A DNA stretch of 64,000 nt from Bradyrhizobium diazoefficiens (lineage in GTDB: Bacteria > Pseudomonadota > Alphaproteobacteria > Rhizobiales > Xanthobacteraceae). The notes below the pieces were generated by a model. That model searched no databases. It was not told the DNA's origin and worked only from the letters and a program-made list of their open reading frames with translations. Position numbers and translations under genes: made by a program. The stretch spans positions 682,001-746,000 of the forward strand of contig NZ_CP067101.1 of NCBI RefSeq assembly GCF_016616425.1. The letters are read 5' to 3'. Below are positions 32,345 to 41,685 of this stretch, one piece after another (positions within the stretch are counted from its first letter, which is position 1; every line of letters starts with the position of its first letter).

Positions 32345-33112
32345 CTAGTCTCCTTCGTCAGGCTCGATCTCGCCACGCCGCACGCGTTCGGCGGCCAGGC
32401 GATGTTTCTTCGTATTGGTCGGGGCCGGCTTCTTCGGCTTGCTATTCTTGGGCTTCGTGTTCTTGGTGATCTTTTCGCTGATCTTGGCGTGCGGTGCCTG
32501 CGGCGGCTCCAGGCCAAGATCGCGGCGCATCTGGCGCTCCTGCGCCTTGCCGCGGCGCATCGATTCCGCGATCAACTCGTCGGTCAGCACCAGCCGGGCC
32601 TCGCCGATATCCTCCATCGTCAGGAGAACGTCGGCCTCGTCGCCAGCTTTGATGTCGTCGCGATGCAGATGCACGCGATCACCTTCGACAGGCCCGAGCG
32701 TACCGCGGAACCGCTTCCGCCCCTCATGGGCAACCGCCATCTCGATCTTCACCAGATGCCCGGAATAGCGCTCGAAATCGGAGCGCCGCACCAAGGGCCG
32801 GTCGATCCCCGGCGAGGAGATTTCCAGCCGATAGGCGCGTTCGATGGGGTCCGCGACATCCAGCACGGGCGAAAGCGCCCGCGAGATCGCCTCGCAATCT
32901 TCGAGCTGCATCGAGCCGTCCGGCCGCTCGGCCATGATCTGCACGGTACAGCCGGCCTCGCCGGAAATGCGGATCCGCACCAGGCGGTAGCCCATGCCCT
33001 CGAGCACCGGCGCTGCGACCGCTGACACCCGTGCCGCCACGCCCGGCTCGACGACGAGTCTCGGCTCGGCCAGCAATTCGGCATCCGTGGAACCAGGGTT
33101 CGGTTCGGTCAT
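32345..33112 (-). CDS. rimP: Ribosome maturation factor RimP
   Basis: 30S assembly factor and first gene of the nusA operon. The 255 residues carry the family core [57 protein letters not shown] and GHLVKIEM. A long Lys/Pro-rich C-terminal tail (from about residue 205: [18 protein letters not shown]) is additional compared with the roughly 150-residue E. coli protein and may bind RNA. ATG 33112 lies about 180 bp after the inferred promoter start point, with a terminator-like hairpin between. Confidence 0.94.
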   Translation of the reverse strand: MTEPNPGSTDAELLAEPRLVVEPGVAARVSAVAAPVLEGMGYRLVRIRISGEAGCTVQIMAERPDGSMQLEDCEAISRALSPVLDVADPIERAYRLEISSPGIDRPLVRRSDFERYSGHLVKIEMAVAHEGRKRFRGTLGPVEGDRVHLHRDDIKAGDEADVLLTMEDIGEARLVLTDELIAESMRRGKAQERQMRRDLGLEPPQAPHAKISEKITKNTKPKNSKPKKPAPTNTKKHRLAAERVRRGEIEPDEGD

Positions 33113-33138
33113 GTCCAGGGTCAGGCGCTCGATGGTTA

Positions 33139-33387
<249 letters not shown>

Positions 33388-33473
33388 TCATCAAGCAGGC
33401 CTAAATTCCTCGATCGTGGGGCGGCTTGGATCAAGGGCGCACCCGCGGCGTGCCCTGTTCGAGTTGCGTTTTC

Positions 33474-34556
33474 ATGACCGTTGCCACGTCGCTCATTCCC
33501 GGACTGGACGATATCGTCAAACGCGGCGATCCGCGGCGACGCGGCGAGATCGCGCGCGCCATCTCCGAATTGTTCTTCCAGGATTCCGGCAACCTTGGTC
33601 CCGAGCTCATCGATCTCTTCGACAATCTCCTGATCGACCTCGTCCCGCATGCGGAGCTTGCCTCGCGCGCTGACCTGGCCGAGCGCTTCTCGCGCCTGAA
33701 CAACGCACCGCCGCATCTGGTGAAGCAACTCGCGCGCGAAGACGAGATCGTGGTGGCGGGCCCCGTGCTTCGCCGCTCGCCCGTGCTGGACGATGCCGCT
33801 CTGGTCGAGATCGCGCGGCTGAAGGGCCAGGGCCATCTGCTGGCGATGACGGAGCGCCCCGCATTGTCGGCTGAGATCACCGACGTGCTGGTCCAGCGCG
33901 GCGATCGCGACGTGGTGCGCCGCGCCGCGGGCAATGCCGGTGCGGTGTTCTCGCCTGGCAGCTATTCCGAGCTGATCAAGCGTGCGGCGCAGGACGGGGT
34001 GCTGACGCTCAAGATCGGCCAGCGCAACGATCTCTCAGGTGAGAACCTGAAACAGCTTCTTGACGGCACGCTCGACGTCATCCGCCGCCGCCTCTCCAGC
34101 GTGGTTAACCCCGCGCGCCGGGTCGAGATCAAGCGGGCAATGGCGGCGATCGAAGAGGCCGCGCTGCCACCGGGGCCGCGGCGCGACTTCTCCGCCGCAC
34201 AGCGCACGGTGCTCACCTTGCATCGCGAGGGTCATCTCGGTGAGAGCGCGCTGCTCGGCTTCGCCAAGGCGAACAAATACGAGGAATCGATCGCCTCGCT
34301 CTCGGCGATGTCCGGCGTCCGTCTCTCGGTTCTCGATCGCCTGATCGCAGGCGACCGCTACGATCCGATTCTCATTATCGGCCGCGTGCTGAATCTGGGC
34401 TGGCCCACGGTGCGCGCGCTCATCCTGCTCTGGTACGGTCCGCGCCGCACGCCAGCCGATGCCGATATCGAGGTCGCACGCGTGAACTTCACGCGCCTGA
34501 TGCCGACGACCGCCGCGCGCGTCGTGAATTTCTGGCGCAACCGGCAGACGATCTAA
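33474..34556 (+). CDS. DUF2336 domain protein
   Basis: Alphaproteobacterial protein of unknown function (DUF2336-like), 360 residues from ATG 33474. No signal peptide or membrane segment. It appears entirely helical with repeat-like units, for example LIPGLDDIVKRGDPRRRGEIARAISELFF, LVKQLAREDEIVVAGPVLRRSPVL and DVLVQRGDRDVVRRAAGNAGAVFS, reminiscent of HEAT-like repeats. Monocistronic, transcribed away from the rimP operon; the two promoters share 33113-33473. The assignment to DUF2336 rests on the characteristic GDRDVVRRAAGNAGA-type repeat. Confidence 0.8.
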   Translation: MTVATSLIPGLDDIVKRGDPRRRGEIARAISELFFQDSGNLGPELIDLFDNLLIDLVPHAELASRADLAERFSRLNNAPPHLVKQLAREDEIVVAGPVLRRSPVLDDAALVEIARLKGQGHLLAMTERPALSAEITDVLVQRGDRDVVRRAAGNAGAVFSPGSYSELIKRAAQDGVLTLKIGQRNDLSGENLKQLLDGTLDVIRRRLSSVVNPARRVEIKRAMAAIEEAALPPGPRRDFSAAQRTVLTLHREGHLGESALLGFAKANKYEESIASLSAMSGVRLSVLDRLIAGDRYDPILIIGRVLNLGWPTVRALILLWYGPRRTPADADIEVARVNFTRLMPTTAARVVNFWRNRQTI

Positions 34557-34577
34557 ATCAAAGTTCAGGTCTATGCC

Positions 34578-34665
34578 GTCATGGCCGGGCTTGTCCCGGC
34601 CATCCACGTTCTTCGTCCCACATAAAGAAAGTACGTGGATGCCCGGGACAAGCCCGGGCATGACG
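34578..34665. repeat. Palindromic intergenic repeat, family F
   Basis: Arms beginning CGTCATG (34578) and ending CATGACG (34665), with GGGCTTGTCCCGG against CCCGGGACAAGCCC and CCACGT against ACGTGG. It fills most of the gap between the convergent DUF2336 gene and trmB. Confidence 0.85.
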
Positions 34666-34690
34666 ATCGCGGATGGGCCGCACGAGAAAT

Positions 34691-35401
34691 CTACACCCGC
34701 CTGAACCGCAAGTAAGCCGCCTTGCGTCCTTCGCGCGCGGCCTTCCGGCCGTAACGCGTCATGGTGTAGCCCGCCCATGGTTGCCTGAAATCCTCCGCGC
34801 GTTCGGCAAGCCAGACGAAGTCGGCCGAACGCGCAAGATGCGACAGCGTCCAGCCGCAGTAATCGTCGATGTCGCAGACAAAGCGGAATTCCCCGTTCGG
34901 CTTCAGCACGCGCGCCATCGCGGCGATCGTCCTGTCCTGGACGAAGCGCCGCTTCCAGTGCCGCCGCTTCGGCCAGGGATCGGGATGGATCAGGTCGATC
35001 CGCGACAGCGACGCCTCGGGCAGCCAGGCCAGCAGCTCGGCGGCATCGCCCGCAAACAGGCGGATGTTGCCGATGTTGGCGGCCTCGATCTGCGCGAGGA
35101 TCTTCGCCATGCCGTTGACATAGGGCTCGCAGCCGATGAAGCCGGTGGTGGCGAAGCTCTGCGCCTCGGCCGTGAGATGCTCGCCGCCGCCGAAGCCGAT
35201 CTCGAGCCGGACATCTTCGGCTGCGGGATCGAAGATCTCACGGGCATCGGCCGGCGCCTCACCGCCGATGTCGAGCGCAAGATGCGGCAACAGATGATCG
35301 ACCAGTTCGGCCTGGTGCTGCCTGAGCTTGTGGCCCTTGCGGCGCCCGAAGAAGGCGCGCTCGCTGTTCTCGCGATCGGGGTCTGGTTTGCGCTCGCTCA
35401 T
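34691..35401 (-). CDS. trmB: tRNA (guanine-N7-)-methyltransferase
   Basis: Methylates G46 in the tRNA variable loop using SAM. The 236 residues begin with a basic segment (RRKGHKLRQHQAELVDHLLP), then LEIGFGGGEHL for SAM, the family signature LIHPDPWPKRRHWKRRFVQ and the C-terminal GYTMTRYGRKAAREGR. The ATG overlaps the stop of the upstream M20 peptidase by four bases. In many alphaproteobacteria trmB follows metK at this locus; here the peptidase occupies that place. Confidence 0.96.
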   Translation of the reverse strand: MSERKPDPDRENSERAFFGRRKGHKLRQHQAELVDHLLPHLALDIGGEAPADAREIFDPAAEDVRLEIGFGGGEHLTAEAQSFATTGFIGCEPYVNGMAKILAQIEAANIGNIRLFAGDAAELLAWLPEASLSRIDLIHPDPWPKRRHWKRRFVQDRTIAAMARVLKPNGEFRFVCDIDDYCGWTLSHLARSADFVWLAERAEDFRQPWAGYTMTRYGRKAAREGRKAAYLRFRRV

Positions 35402-36555
35402 CGCAGCGTCTGATACAGGCGATGGAGCAGCCGCGCGCGCGGCGCGAGCGACGAGACATAGAGCTGCTCGTAATGGGTGTGCGCGCCCTTGCCGTCGACG
35501 CCAAGCCCGTCGAGCGTTGCGGTGTGCGCGGCGGTGAAGTTGCCGTCCGAGCCGCCGCCGGTATGGGTGTCGATCAGCTCGAAGCCGATCTCCGTGGCGA
35601 GCGTCTTTGCATGCTCGTATAGCGAGGCGCCCGCGTTGCTCTTCTCGTAAGGCGGGCGATTGAGCCCACCCGTGACGGTGACGACGACGCCGGCCGTCTT
35701 CGAGGTCAGGGCGAGGATCTTGCCGACGAATTCGTCCGCGTCCTTCAGGCTCAGCACGCGCAGATCGACCTCGGCATAGGCCTCTTCCGGCGTGACGTTG
35801 GGGCGCGTGCCGCCGCGCACCACGCCGACATTGACCGTGACGCCGCGCTCGAGGTCGTTCATCCCTTCCAGAGCGAGGATGACGTTTGCGAGCTCGCGCA
35901 CGGCGCTGCGGCCGTCTTCGGGTCGGGAGCCGGCATGCGCCGGCACGCCCTTGACGAATACCTGGAAGCGTCCGACGCCCTTGCGTCCTGTGACGATCTT
36001 GCCGCCGTCGCGCGCCGGCTCCGTCACCAGTACGTATTTGGCCTTGCGCCCTTCCTGCTCGATGAGTTCGCGCGAGGTTGGGCTGCCGATCTCCTCGTCC
36101 GAGGTGAAGAGGTGCGTGATGCCGAGCGGCGAGCGGTCGGCCGCAGCGCAGAGCGCACGAAATGCGTGATGGGCGATGTAGGCGCCGCCTTTCATGTCGT
36201 AGATGCCGGGACCAAACGCGACATCGCCTTCGACCTTGAACGGCAGGCGCTCGATGAATCCCATGGGATGAACGGTATCGAGGTGGCTCAGCACCAGGAT
36301 GCCCGGCCGATCCTGGCCCCAGGTCGAGCGCGCGATGAGATGATCGCCGCAGCCATCGACGCCGGCGACACGCTCGAGCGCGACGGGCAGATCGCGGTAT
36401 TGTTCCGCGACCACAGAGATCAGCTTGTTGACCTGTTCAGGCGCTTCCGTCGGCGTCTCGATCTCCACCCAGCGGCGGATGCCATCGAGAATAGTTTGGG
36501 AATCGAACCAATTTGAGCTGGGCATGGGCGCATCTGTGCCTTTGAATTGCATCAT
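35398..36555 (-). CDS. M20 family zinc carboxypeptidase
   Basis: Zinc-dependent exopeptidase/deacylase of the M20 family, 385 residues. The metal ligands and catalytic residues are visible in order: LSHLDTVHP (His and the catalytic Asp), GIYDMKGG (bridging Asp), SDEEIGSP (catalytic Glu-Glu), VTEPARDG, and the C-terminal His in KGAHTHYEQLY. The dimerisation domain lies in the middle (GVGRFQVFVKGVPAHAGSRPEDGRSA). The closest class is glutamate carboxypeptidase (CPG2-like), but substrate is not determinable. No signal peptide. Possible starts are the two ATGs at 36555 and 36552, or MPSSNW at 36525. Confidence 0.88.
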   Translation of the reverse strand: MMQFKGTDAPMPSSNWFDSQTILDGIRRWVEIETPTEAPEQVNKLISVVAEQYRDLPVALERVAGVDGCGDHLIARSTWGQDRPGILVLSHLDTVHPMGFIERLPFKVEGDVAFGPGIYDMKGGAYIAHHAFRALCAAADRSPLGITHLFTSDEEIGSPTSRELIEQEGRKAKYVLVTEPARDGGKIVTGRKGVGRFQVFVKGVPAHAGSRPEDGRSAVRELANVILALEGMNDLERGVTVNVGVVRGGTRPNVTPEEAYAEVDLRVLSLKDADEFVGKILALTSKTAGVVVTVTGGLNRPPYEKSNAGASLYEHAKTLATEIGFELIDTHTGGGSDGNFTAAHTATLDGLGVDGKGAHTHYEQLYVSSLAPRARLLHRLYQTLR

Positions 36556-36641
36556 CGAAACGGACGCGCATCAAGGCGCGGCCACAAATGACGACATAGG
36601 CCAGATTTGACGCGGTCTCAAATCGCAATCGAGATGGCGCG

Positions 36642-37055
36642 TCAGCGCTTGTCGGGACCTTCGCGAGCCGCAATGTGCTCGACGAGATCGACGATCGAGC
36701 GGCGCATCTTCGAGTCGGTGATTCGCGTGAACGCCTTGGTCAAGGCAAGTCCTTCGGAGGTCGCGAGAAAGTCCGACACGTAAGAGGGCGAGGCGCCTTC
36801 GCTGAAGCCATCCGGACCCGGCACGCCGCTCGGGCCGCCCTCGAACAGGAACGACACCGGCACCTGGAGGATCTCGGCGATCTGCTGGATACGACTGGCG
36901 CCGACGCGATTGGTGCCCTTCTCGTACTTCTGGACCTGCTGGAAAGTCAGGCCCAAAGCTTCACCGAGCTTTTCCTGGCTCATGCCCAACATGATGCGGC
37001 GCATGCGCACGCGACTGCCGACATATTTGTCAACAGGGTTGGGCGCTTTCGACAT
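36642..37055 (-). CDS. Small XRE-family transcriptional regulator
   Basis: A 137-residue regulator with an N-terminal Cro/C1-type helix-turn-helix at about residues 15-70 (VRMRRIMLGMSQEKLGEALGLTFQQVQKYEKGTNRVGASRIQQIAEIL). A flexible Gly/Pro stretch and a helical C-terminus ending near SIVDLVEHIAA follow. This type is strongly conserved beside lnt in Rhizobiales; the Sinorhizobium PhrR regulator is a likely relative, though that name is from memory. Targets unknown. Downstream of lnt in the same direction with 222 bp between them, so it probably has its own promoter. Confidence 0.88.
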   Translation of the reverse strand: MSKAPNPVDKYVGSRVRMRRIMLGMSQEKLGEALGLTFQQVQKYEKGTNRVGASRIQQIAEILQVPVSFLFEGGPSGVPGPDGFSEGASPSYVSDFLATSEGLALTKAFTRITDSKMRRSIVDLVEHIAAREGPDKR

Positions 37056-37277
37056 TTCCTCAGCCCTCCAAACGCCACCCTCAGCGCAATCTTCAAGAAT
37101 GCCTCAGGTGCAAGCAACGCCAAAACCAAACCCTGTTATTGGGAAACATTGCGGAGAAATTTAGCAATGCACCGCTGTCTTTTGCAGCCGGTGCAGAATG
37201 AGGAGCCCGTGCGCAGTCTGTCAACCGTGGGACTACGGTTGTCAAAGGTTTCCGGCCACCTCCGCGGCCAGGCGCGA

Positions 37278-38891
37278 TCAGGACCGACGCTTGGTGCCAC
37301 GTCGGCGAACCGCCAGGAGAACGGCCAGCGCGACGAGCATGGCCGCGGGCGCATCGCCTACCCGCTCATAGACGGTCGGCGGGATCGCGGCCGGCAGGTT
37401 TGCATCCAAAACGCCTTCGATGCCGAGACCGAGACTGGCGACGGTGCGGCCCACCGGATCGATCACTGCGGAGACGCCGGTATTGGCGGAGCGAACCAGC
37501 GGCAATCCGAGTTCGATCGCGCGCATCCGGGCCTGCTCCAGATGCTGATAGGGGCCGGTCGAGATGCCGAACCAACCGTCATTGGTGAGGTTCACGATCC
37601 AGCCCGGACGTTCGTTGCGTCTGGCTACTTCGCCGGGAAAGATTGCTTCGTAACAGATCAGCGGCAGCGCGGGCGGTGCACCGGGGACCGGCAGCACATG
37701 CCGCACCGTGCCGGGAATGAAGCCGCCGCGCACGCGCGTCAGTTGCTCGAAACCGAGCTTCTCCATCAGCCCCTGGTAGGGGAGAAATTCGCCGAACGGC
37801 ACCAGATGCAACTTGTCGTACACGGCAAGCACGCTGCCGTCGTGATCGATCACGTAGATCGAATTGTAGGCACGCTTGATCGGCGTGCCCCGCGGCAGGT
37901 CGGGCGCGCGGACCGAACCCGTGATCAGCACGGTGCCCTTCGGCAGGAGCTCGGCGATCTGCGCCATCGCGTCGGCTTCGCGGGTCAGGAAGAACGGAAA
38001 GGCGGATTCCGGCCAGATCAGGATGGTGACATCGCGCACGCCGGTCGATTGCGGGCCCGAGGCGCGGTCCGACAGCGCCAGATATTTTTTCATCACCTCC
38101 GCCTTAGCGGAGTAGTTGAATTTCGCGTCCTGCTGGAGGTTCGGCTGCATCAGGCGTAGCTTGGCGCCGGCGACCATCGCGGTCGGATGCAACGACAGGC
38201 GGATCGCGCCGAAGATGCTCATGACAATCAAGAGCGCAATTGCCGCCGCCGGCGCGCGCCACGGCAGGCGGCGATCGGGCGTGCGGTCGATCAGCGACGC
38301 AGGGCTCGCGAAGATCGCAACCGTCAGGAACGTCATTCCCCACAGGCCGATCAGCGACGCCGTCTGCGCCAGCGGCAGCGGCTCGGACAGCGCATAACCG
38401 AACGCGTTCCAGGGAAAGCCGGTCAACACGTGGCCGCGCAGCCATTCGCTGACGGTAAGGCTTGCTGCGAGCGCAAGCACGCGCGTGGCGTTCTTGGTCC
38501 AGAGCAGGCGTGCCAGCGCAAAGCCGATGGCCGTGAAGATGGACAGATAGGCCGGCAGGCCCAGCACGGCGAACGGCGTCAGCCAGGCGAACACGTCGGC
38601 GTCCACGAAGAAGGCGTAACCTATCCAGTAGAGGCCGGGCACAAAATAGCCGAGCCCGAACCAGTAGCCGGTCAGTGCTGCAGCGGGAACGCCGCCGTAT
38701 CGCCCCGCGCCGGCGCCGTCGATCAGCCAGACCAGCACCGGAAAGGTGATGAACAGCACCGGGAAGAAATTGAATGGCGCCAGCGCCAGCACCGACAGCG
38801 CTCCAGCCGCCATGGCAATGGCGGCGCGCTTCCATCCCCAGGCGAGGATAATGGCAAGCGCAATCTGCCGAAATCGCTGAAACGGGCTCAC
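37278..38891 (-). CDS. lnt: Apolipoprotein N-acyltransferase
   Basis: Inner-membrane enzyme that adds the third acyl chain to lipoproteins. The 537 residues begin with six to seven hydrophobic segments (for example AAGALSVLALAPFNFFPVLFITFPVLVW). The nitrilase-like periplasmic domain carries the Glu-Lys-Cys triad: ILIWPESAFPFF, YDKLHLVPFGEFLPYQG and PLICYEAIFPGE. A last membrane helix (AAMLVALAVLLAV) closes the protein. Start is GTG at 38891, overlapping the corC stop (GTGA). The order ybeY-corC-lnt is conserved across proteobacteria. Confidence 0.96.
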   Translation of the reverse strand: MSPFQRFRQIALAIILAWGWKRAAIAMAAGALSVLALAPFNFFPVLFITFPVLVWLIDGAGAGRYGGVPAAALTGYWFGLGYFVPGLYWIGYAFFVDADVFAWLTPFAVLGLPAYLSIFTAIGFALARLLWTKNATRVLALAASLTVSEWLRGHVLTGFPWNAFGYALSEPLPLAQTASLIGLWGMTFLTVAIFASPASLIDRTPDRRLPWRAPAAAIALLIVMSIFGAIRLSLHPTAMVAGAKLRLMQPNLQQDAKFNYSAKAEVMKKYLALSDRASGPQSTGVRDVTILIWPESAFPFFLTREADAMAQIAELLPKGTVLITGSVRAPDLPRGTPIKRAYNSIYVIDHDGSVLAVYDKLHLVPFGEFLPYQGLMEKLGFEQLTRVRGGFIPGTVRHVLPVPGAPPALPLICYEAIFPGEVARRNERPGWIVNLTNDGWFGISTGPYQHLEQARMRAIELGLPLVRSANTGVSAVIDPVGRTVASLGLGIEGVLDANLPAAIPPTVYERVGDAPAAMLVALAVLLAVRRRGTKRRS

Positions 38892-40006
38892 TGTGGGCCG
38901 GTCCCGTCGCTTGGCGGCGGGCTAGGCGTGTCGCCGGCCGGCGGCGGGCTGTTTTCCGATGTCGCCTCGCGGCGGCTTCTCTCGCGCTGGGAGCGCGGCG
39001 CCGGCCGCTCCTTGCGCGTCGATATCCGCAGCCGCTTGACCCGGCGCGGATCGGCATCGAGCACCTCAATCTCGTAAGTGCCGGGACCCGAGATCACCTC
39101 GCCGCGCACCGGCAGGCGCCCGACGAAGCTGACGAGATAGCCGCCCAGCGTCTCCACCTCCTCGCCGGCTTCGCCGGTGACGAAATCCTCGCCGATCACT
39201 GAGCGGACGCCGTCGAGGCTGGCGCGGGCGTCGGCGATGAAGGCATTGTCAGGCAGGCGCACGATTGAGGGCGGCTCGTCGCTGTCGTGCTCGTCGTCGA
39301 TCTCGCCGACGATCTGCTCGACGATATCCTCAAGCGAAACCAGCCCGTCGCTGCCGCCATATTCGTCGACCACCAGCGCCAGATGGATGCGCGTAGCTTG
39401 CATCTGCGCAAGCAGGTCGATCGCACGCATCGATGGCGGCACGTAGAGCAGCTTGCGGATGATGCGCGCATCCTCGAGCGGCAGCGCGAGATCGACGGCG
39501 CGCAGGTCGAGCCCGGCCGGCAGCGGCTTCTTGCGCTTGGTCTTGGTGGCTTCCGACACGCGCGCACGCGCGGTCATGAAGGCGAGCAGGTCGCGGATGT
39601 GGACGATGCCGACGGGATCGTCCAGCGTCTCGTTGTAGACCACCAGGCGCGAATGGCCGGCGCTCTCGAAGCGGTCCATCAACTCGCCGAGCGGGATATC
39701 GCGCCTCACTGCGATGACGTCGGCGCGATGCACCATGACGTCGGCGATGCGGCGCTCGTGCAGGCCGAGGATGTTGCGCAGCATGGTGCGCTCGACCGCC
39801 GAGAAGCCGGTGTCATCGGGCGTCGTCGCATTGAGCACGACCTGGAGATCGTCGCGCACCGATCCCGCCTTCCAGCCGAACAGCGTGCGGATGGCGCGCA
39901 AGAGCCAGCCATCGGCGGTCGGACGCGTCACCTCGCCCCGGGTCACCACGGCCGGCAAATTGGCCGTGTTGCGCGGGTTGTCGTGGATCGGGTCGGAATC
40001 CGGCAT
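38888..40006 (-). CDS. corC: CorC-type CBS-domain protein
   Basis: Cytosolic CBS-pair protein with a C-terminal CorC/HlyC transporter-associated domain, annotated variously as hemolysin-family or magnesium/cobalt efflux protein. ATG 40006, one base after the ybeY stop, gives 372 residues; a longer ATG at 40033 is possible. The CBS pair spans about residues 80-220 (ERRIADVMVHRADVIAV; VGIVHIRDLLAFM; LALVVDEYGGSDGLVSLEDIVEQIVGEIDDEHD). The C-terminal domain follows, then a Pro/Arg-rich tail. It lacks the N-terminal DUF21 membrane part, as expected for CorC. The exact transport role is unproven. Confidence 0.9.
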   Translation of the reverse strand: MPDSDPIHDNPRNTANLPAVVTRGEVTRPTADGWLLRAIRTLFGWKAGSVRDDLQVVLNATTPDDTGFSAVERTMLRNILGLHERRIADVMVHRADVIAVRRDIPLGELMDRFESAGHSRLVVYNETLDDPVGIVHIRDLLAFMTARARVSEATKTKRKKPLPAGLDLRAVDLALPLEDARIIRKLLYVPPSMRAIDLLAQMQATRIHLALVVDEYGGSDGLVSLEDIVEQIVGEIDDEHDSDEPPSIVRLPDNAFIADARASLDGVRSVIGEDFVTGEAGEEVETLGGYLVSFVGRLPVRGEVISGPGTYEIEVLDADPRRVKRLRISTRKERPAPRSQRERSRREATSENSPPPAGDTPSPPPSDGTGPQ

Positions 40007-40007
40007 T

Positions 40008-40517
40008 TCAGTGCGTCCCTGCACGGTCTGCATAGGGATCGGGAATTCCGAGGTGAGCCAGGATCTGCGTCTCCAGCGCTTCCATCTCCTCGGCGTCGCC
40101 GTCGTTCTCGTGGTCGTAGCCGATCAGGTGCAGGAAGCCGTGCACGGCGAGATGGCTCAAATGGTGGTCGAACGGCCTTTGTTCCTCGTCCGCCTCGCGC
40201 CGCATGGTCTCGTAGGCGATCGCGATATCGCCGAGCATGCGCGGCGCATCGCCCGGCTTCCACTCAGCCTCCGGCTGGAGTGCGGGAAACGACAGCACAT
40301 TGGTCGGCTTGTCGATGCCGCGCCAGCTGCTGTTGAGGGTGCGGATGCCGGCATCATCGGTCAGCATCACAGCCACTTCCGCGTCGGCGACGTCTTCGTC
40401 GACACTCTCGGCGGCGGCCGCAATTGCGCGCTGGATCACGGCTTCGGAATCGGGCTCGCGCTGCCAGCAATCGGCAACGACGAGGACCTCGGTCATGGGA
40501 AGGTTGGATTGGGACAT
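40008..40517 (-). CDS. ybeY: Endoribonuclease YbeY
   Basis: Zinc metalloendoribonuclease for 16S rRNA maturation and ribosome quality control. The 169 residues contain the invariant H-x3-H-x5-H zinc motif in HLAVHGFLHLIGYDH, preceded by NSSWRGIDKPTNVLSFP and LGDIAIAYET. Starts at 40517 (MSQSNLPM) or 40496 (MTEVLVVADCW) are both plausible. It follows phoH, the conserved functional neighbour, by 61 bp. Confidence 0.96.
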   Translation of the reverse strand: MSQSNLPMTEVLVVADCWQREPDSEAVIQRAIAAAAESVDEDVADAEVAVMLTDDAGIRTLNSSWRGIDKPTNVLSFPALQPEAEWKPGDAPRMLGDIAIAYETMRREADEEQRPFDHHLSHLAVHGFLHLIGYDHENDGDAEEMEALETQILAHLGIPDPYADRAGTH

Positions 40518-40578
40518 TGTGTTTGTCTGGGACGAAAAGGCGCAGTGTCCGCGCCCCGGGGGTCCGGATTTTGCCTCG

Positions 40579-41685
40579 TCAGGATTGACCGGCGGCGGCC
40601 GGCCGCTGCGGCGAACCTTCGTAGGCGGCGACGATCCGCGCCACGAGCTCGTGGCGGATCACGTCCTCGGCCTTGAAATGAACCTGCGCAATGCCCTCGA
40701 CGCCGCCCAGCAGGCGAGTCGCCTCGGCGAGGCCTGAAGTCTGGCCGTTCGGCAGGTCGATCTGCGAGGGATCGCCGGTCACGATCATACGGCTGTTCTC
40801 GCCGAGACGAGTCAGGAACATCTTCATCTGCATGGAGGTGGTGTTCTGTGCCTCGTCCAGGATGATGGCGGCATTGGTGAGGGTGCGGCCGCGCATGAAG
40901 GCGAGCGGCGCGATCTCGATCTCGCCGGTCTGCAGCGCGCGCTCGACGATGCGCGCATCCATGAGGTCGTAGAGCGCGTCGTAGATCGGGCGAAGATAAG
41001 GATCGACCTTCTCGCGGAGATCGCCGGGCAAGAAGCCGAGGCGCTCGCCGGCTTCCACTGCGGGGCGCGACAGGATGATCTTGTCGACCTCCTTGCGCTC
41101 GAACAGCTGCGCGGCATGCGCGACCGCGAGCCAGGTCTTGCCGGTGCCGGCGGGGCCGATGCCGAACACCAGCTCGTGGCGCTTCAGCGCACGGATGTAG
41201 GAGTCCTGCGCGGCGGTGCGCGCGCGCACCGGGCGCTTGCGCAAATTGATGCTGTCGAAGGTGGATTTGGCCGATTTGGCGTCGAACTCGAACAGCGAGC
41301 CTTGGGCGATCACGGCCCGGATCGCGCCTTCGACCTCGCCCTGGTCGAGATCCTGTCCTTTCACGGCTTGCGCGTAGAGCATCTCCAGCACGCGGCGTGC
41401 CGCGTCGCAGCCGTCGCGCGTGCCGCCGATCGTGATGTGGTTGCCCTTGGAATCGACCACGACGCCGAGCCGCCGCTCGATCTGGGCGAGATGCTGGCCG
41501 TAGGGGCCGACCAGCGCGGAAGCGGCGCGGTTGTCGTCGAAGTCGATGACGACCTGGGTCTCGGGCGGAACTTGCATGTCGCGGTCAAATTTGCGGCTGG
41601 GAGCGATAGAAGACGAATCCGATGCGCTTTTTGGCAAGGGTTCAGGCTCCAGTGGCTTGCGATAAAGCGGGCTCGCGCGCGCCAC
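40579..41685 (-). CDS. phoH: PhoH-like ATPase
   Basis: Cytosolic P-loop ATPase/helicase-like protein, genetically linked with YbeY in RNA metabolism. The longest frame has 368 residues from GTG 41685, which would overlap miaB by 44 bases; ATG 41577 (MQVPPETQ) keeps all domains and may be the real start. An N-terminal KH-like part ([31 protein letters not shown]) precedes the ATPase core with Walker [15 protein letters not shown], the [18 protein letters not shown] motif, Walker [22 protein letters not shown] and [11 protein letters not shown]. Start uncertain, function class sure. Confidence 0.92.
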   Translation of the reverse strand: MARASPLYRKPLEPEPLPKSASDSSSIAPSRKFDRDMQVPPETQVVIDFDDNRAASALVGPYGQHLAQIERRLGVVVDSKGNHITIGGTRDGCDAARRVLEMLYAQAVKGQDLDQGEVEGAIRAVIAQGSLFEFDAKSAKSTFDSINLRKRPVRARTAAQDSYIRALKRHELVFGIGPAGTGKTWLAVAHAAQLFERKEVDKIILSRPAVEAGERLGFLPGDLREKVDPYLRPIYDALYDLMDARIVERALQTGEIEIAPLAFMRGRTLTNAAIILDEAQNTTSMQMKMFLTRLGENSRMIVTGDPSQIDLPNGQTSGLAEATRLLGGVEGIAQVHFKAEDVIRHELVARIVAAYEGSPQRPAAAGQS

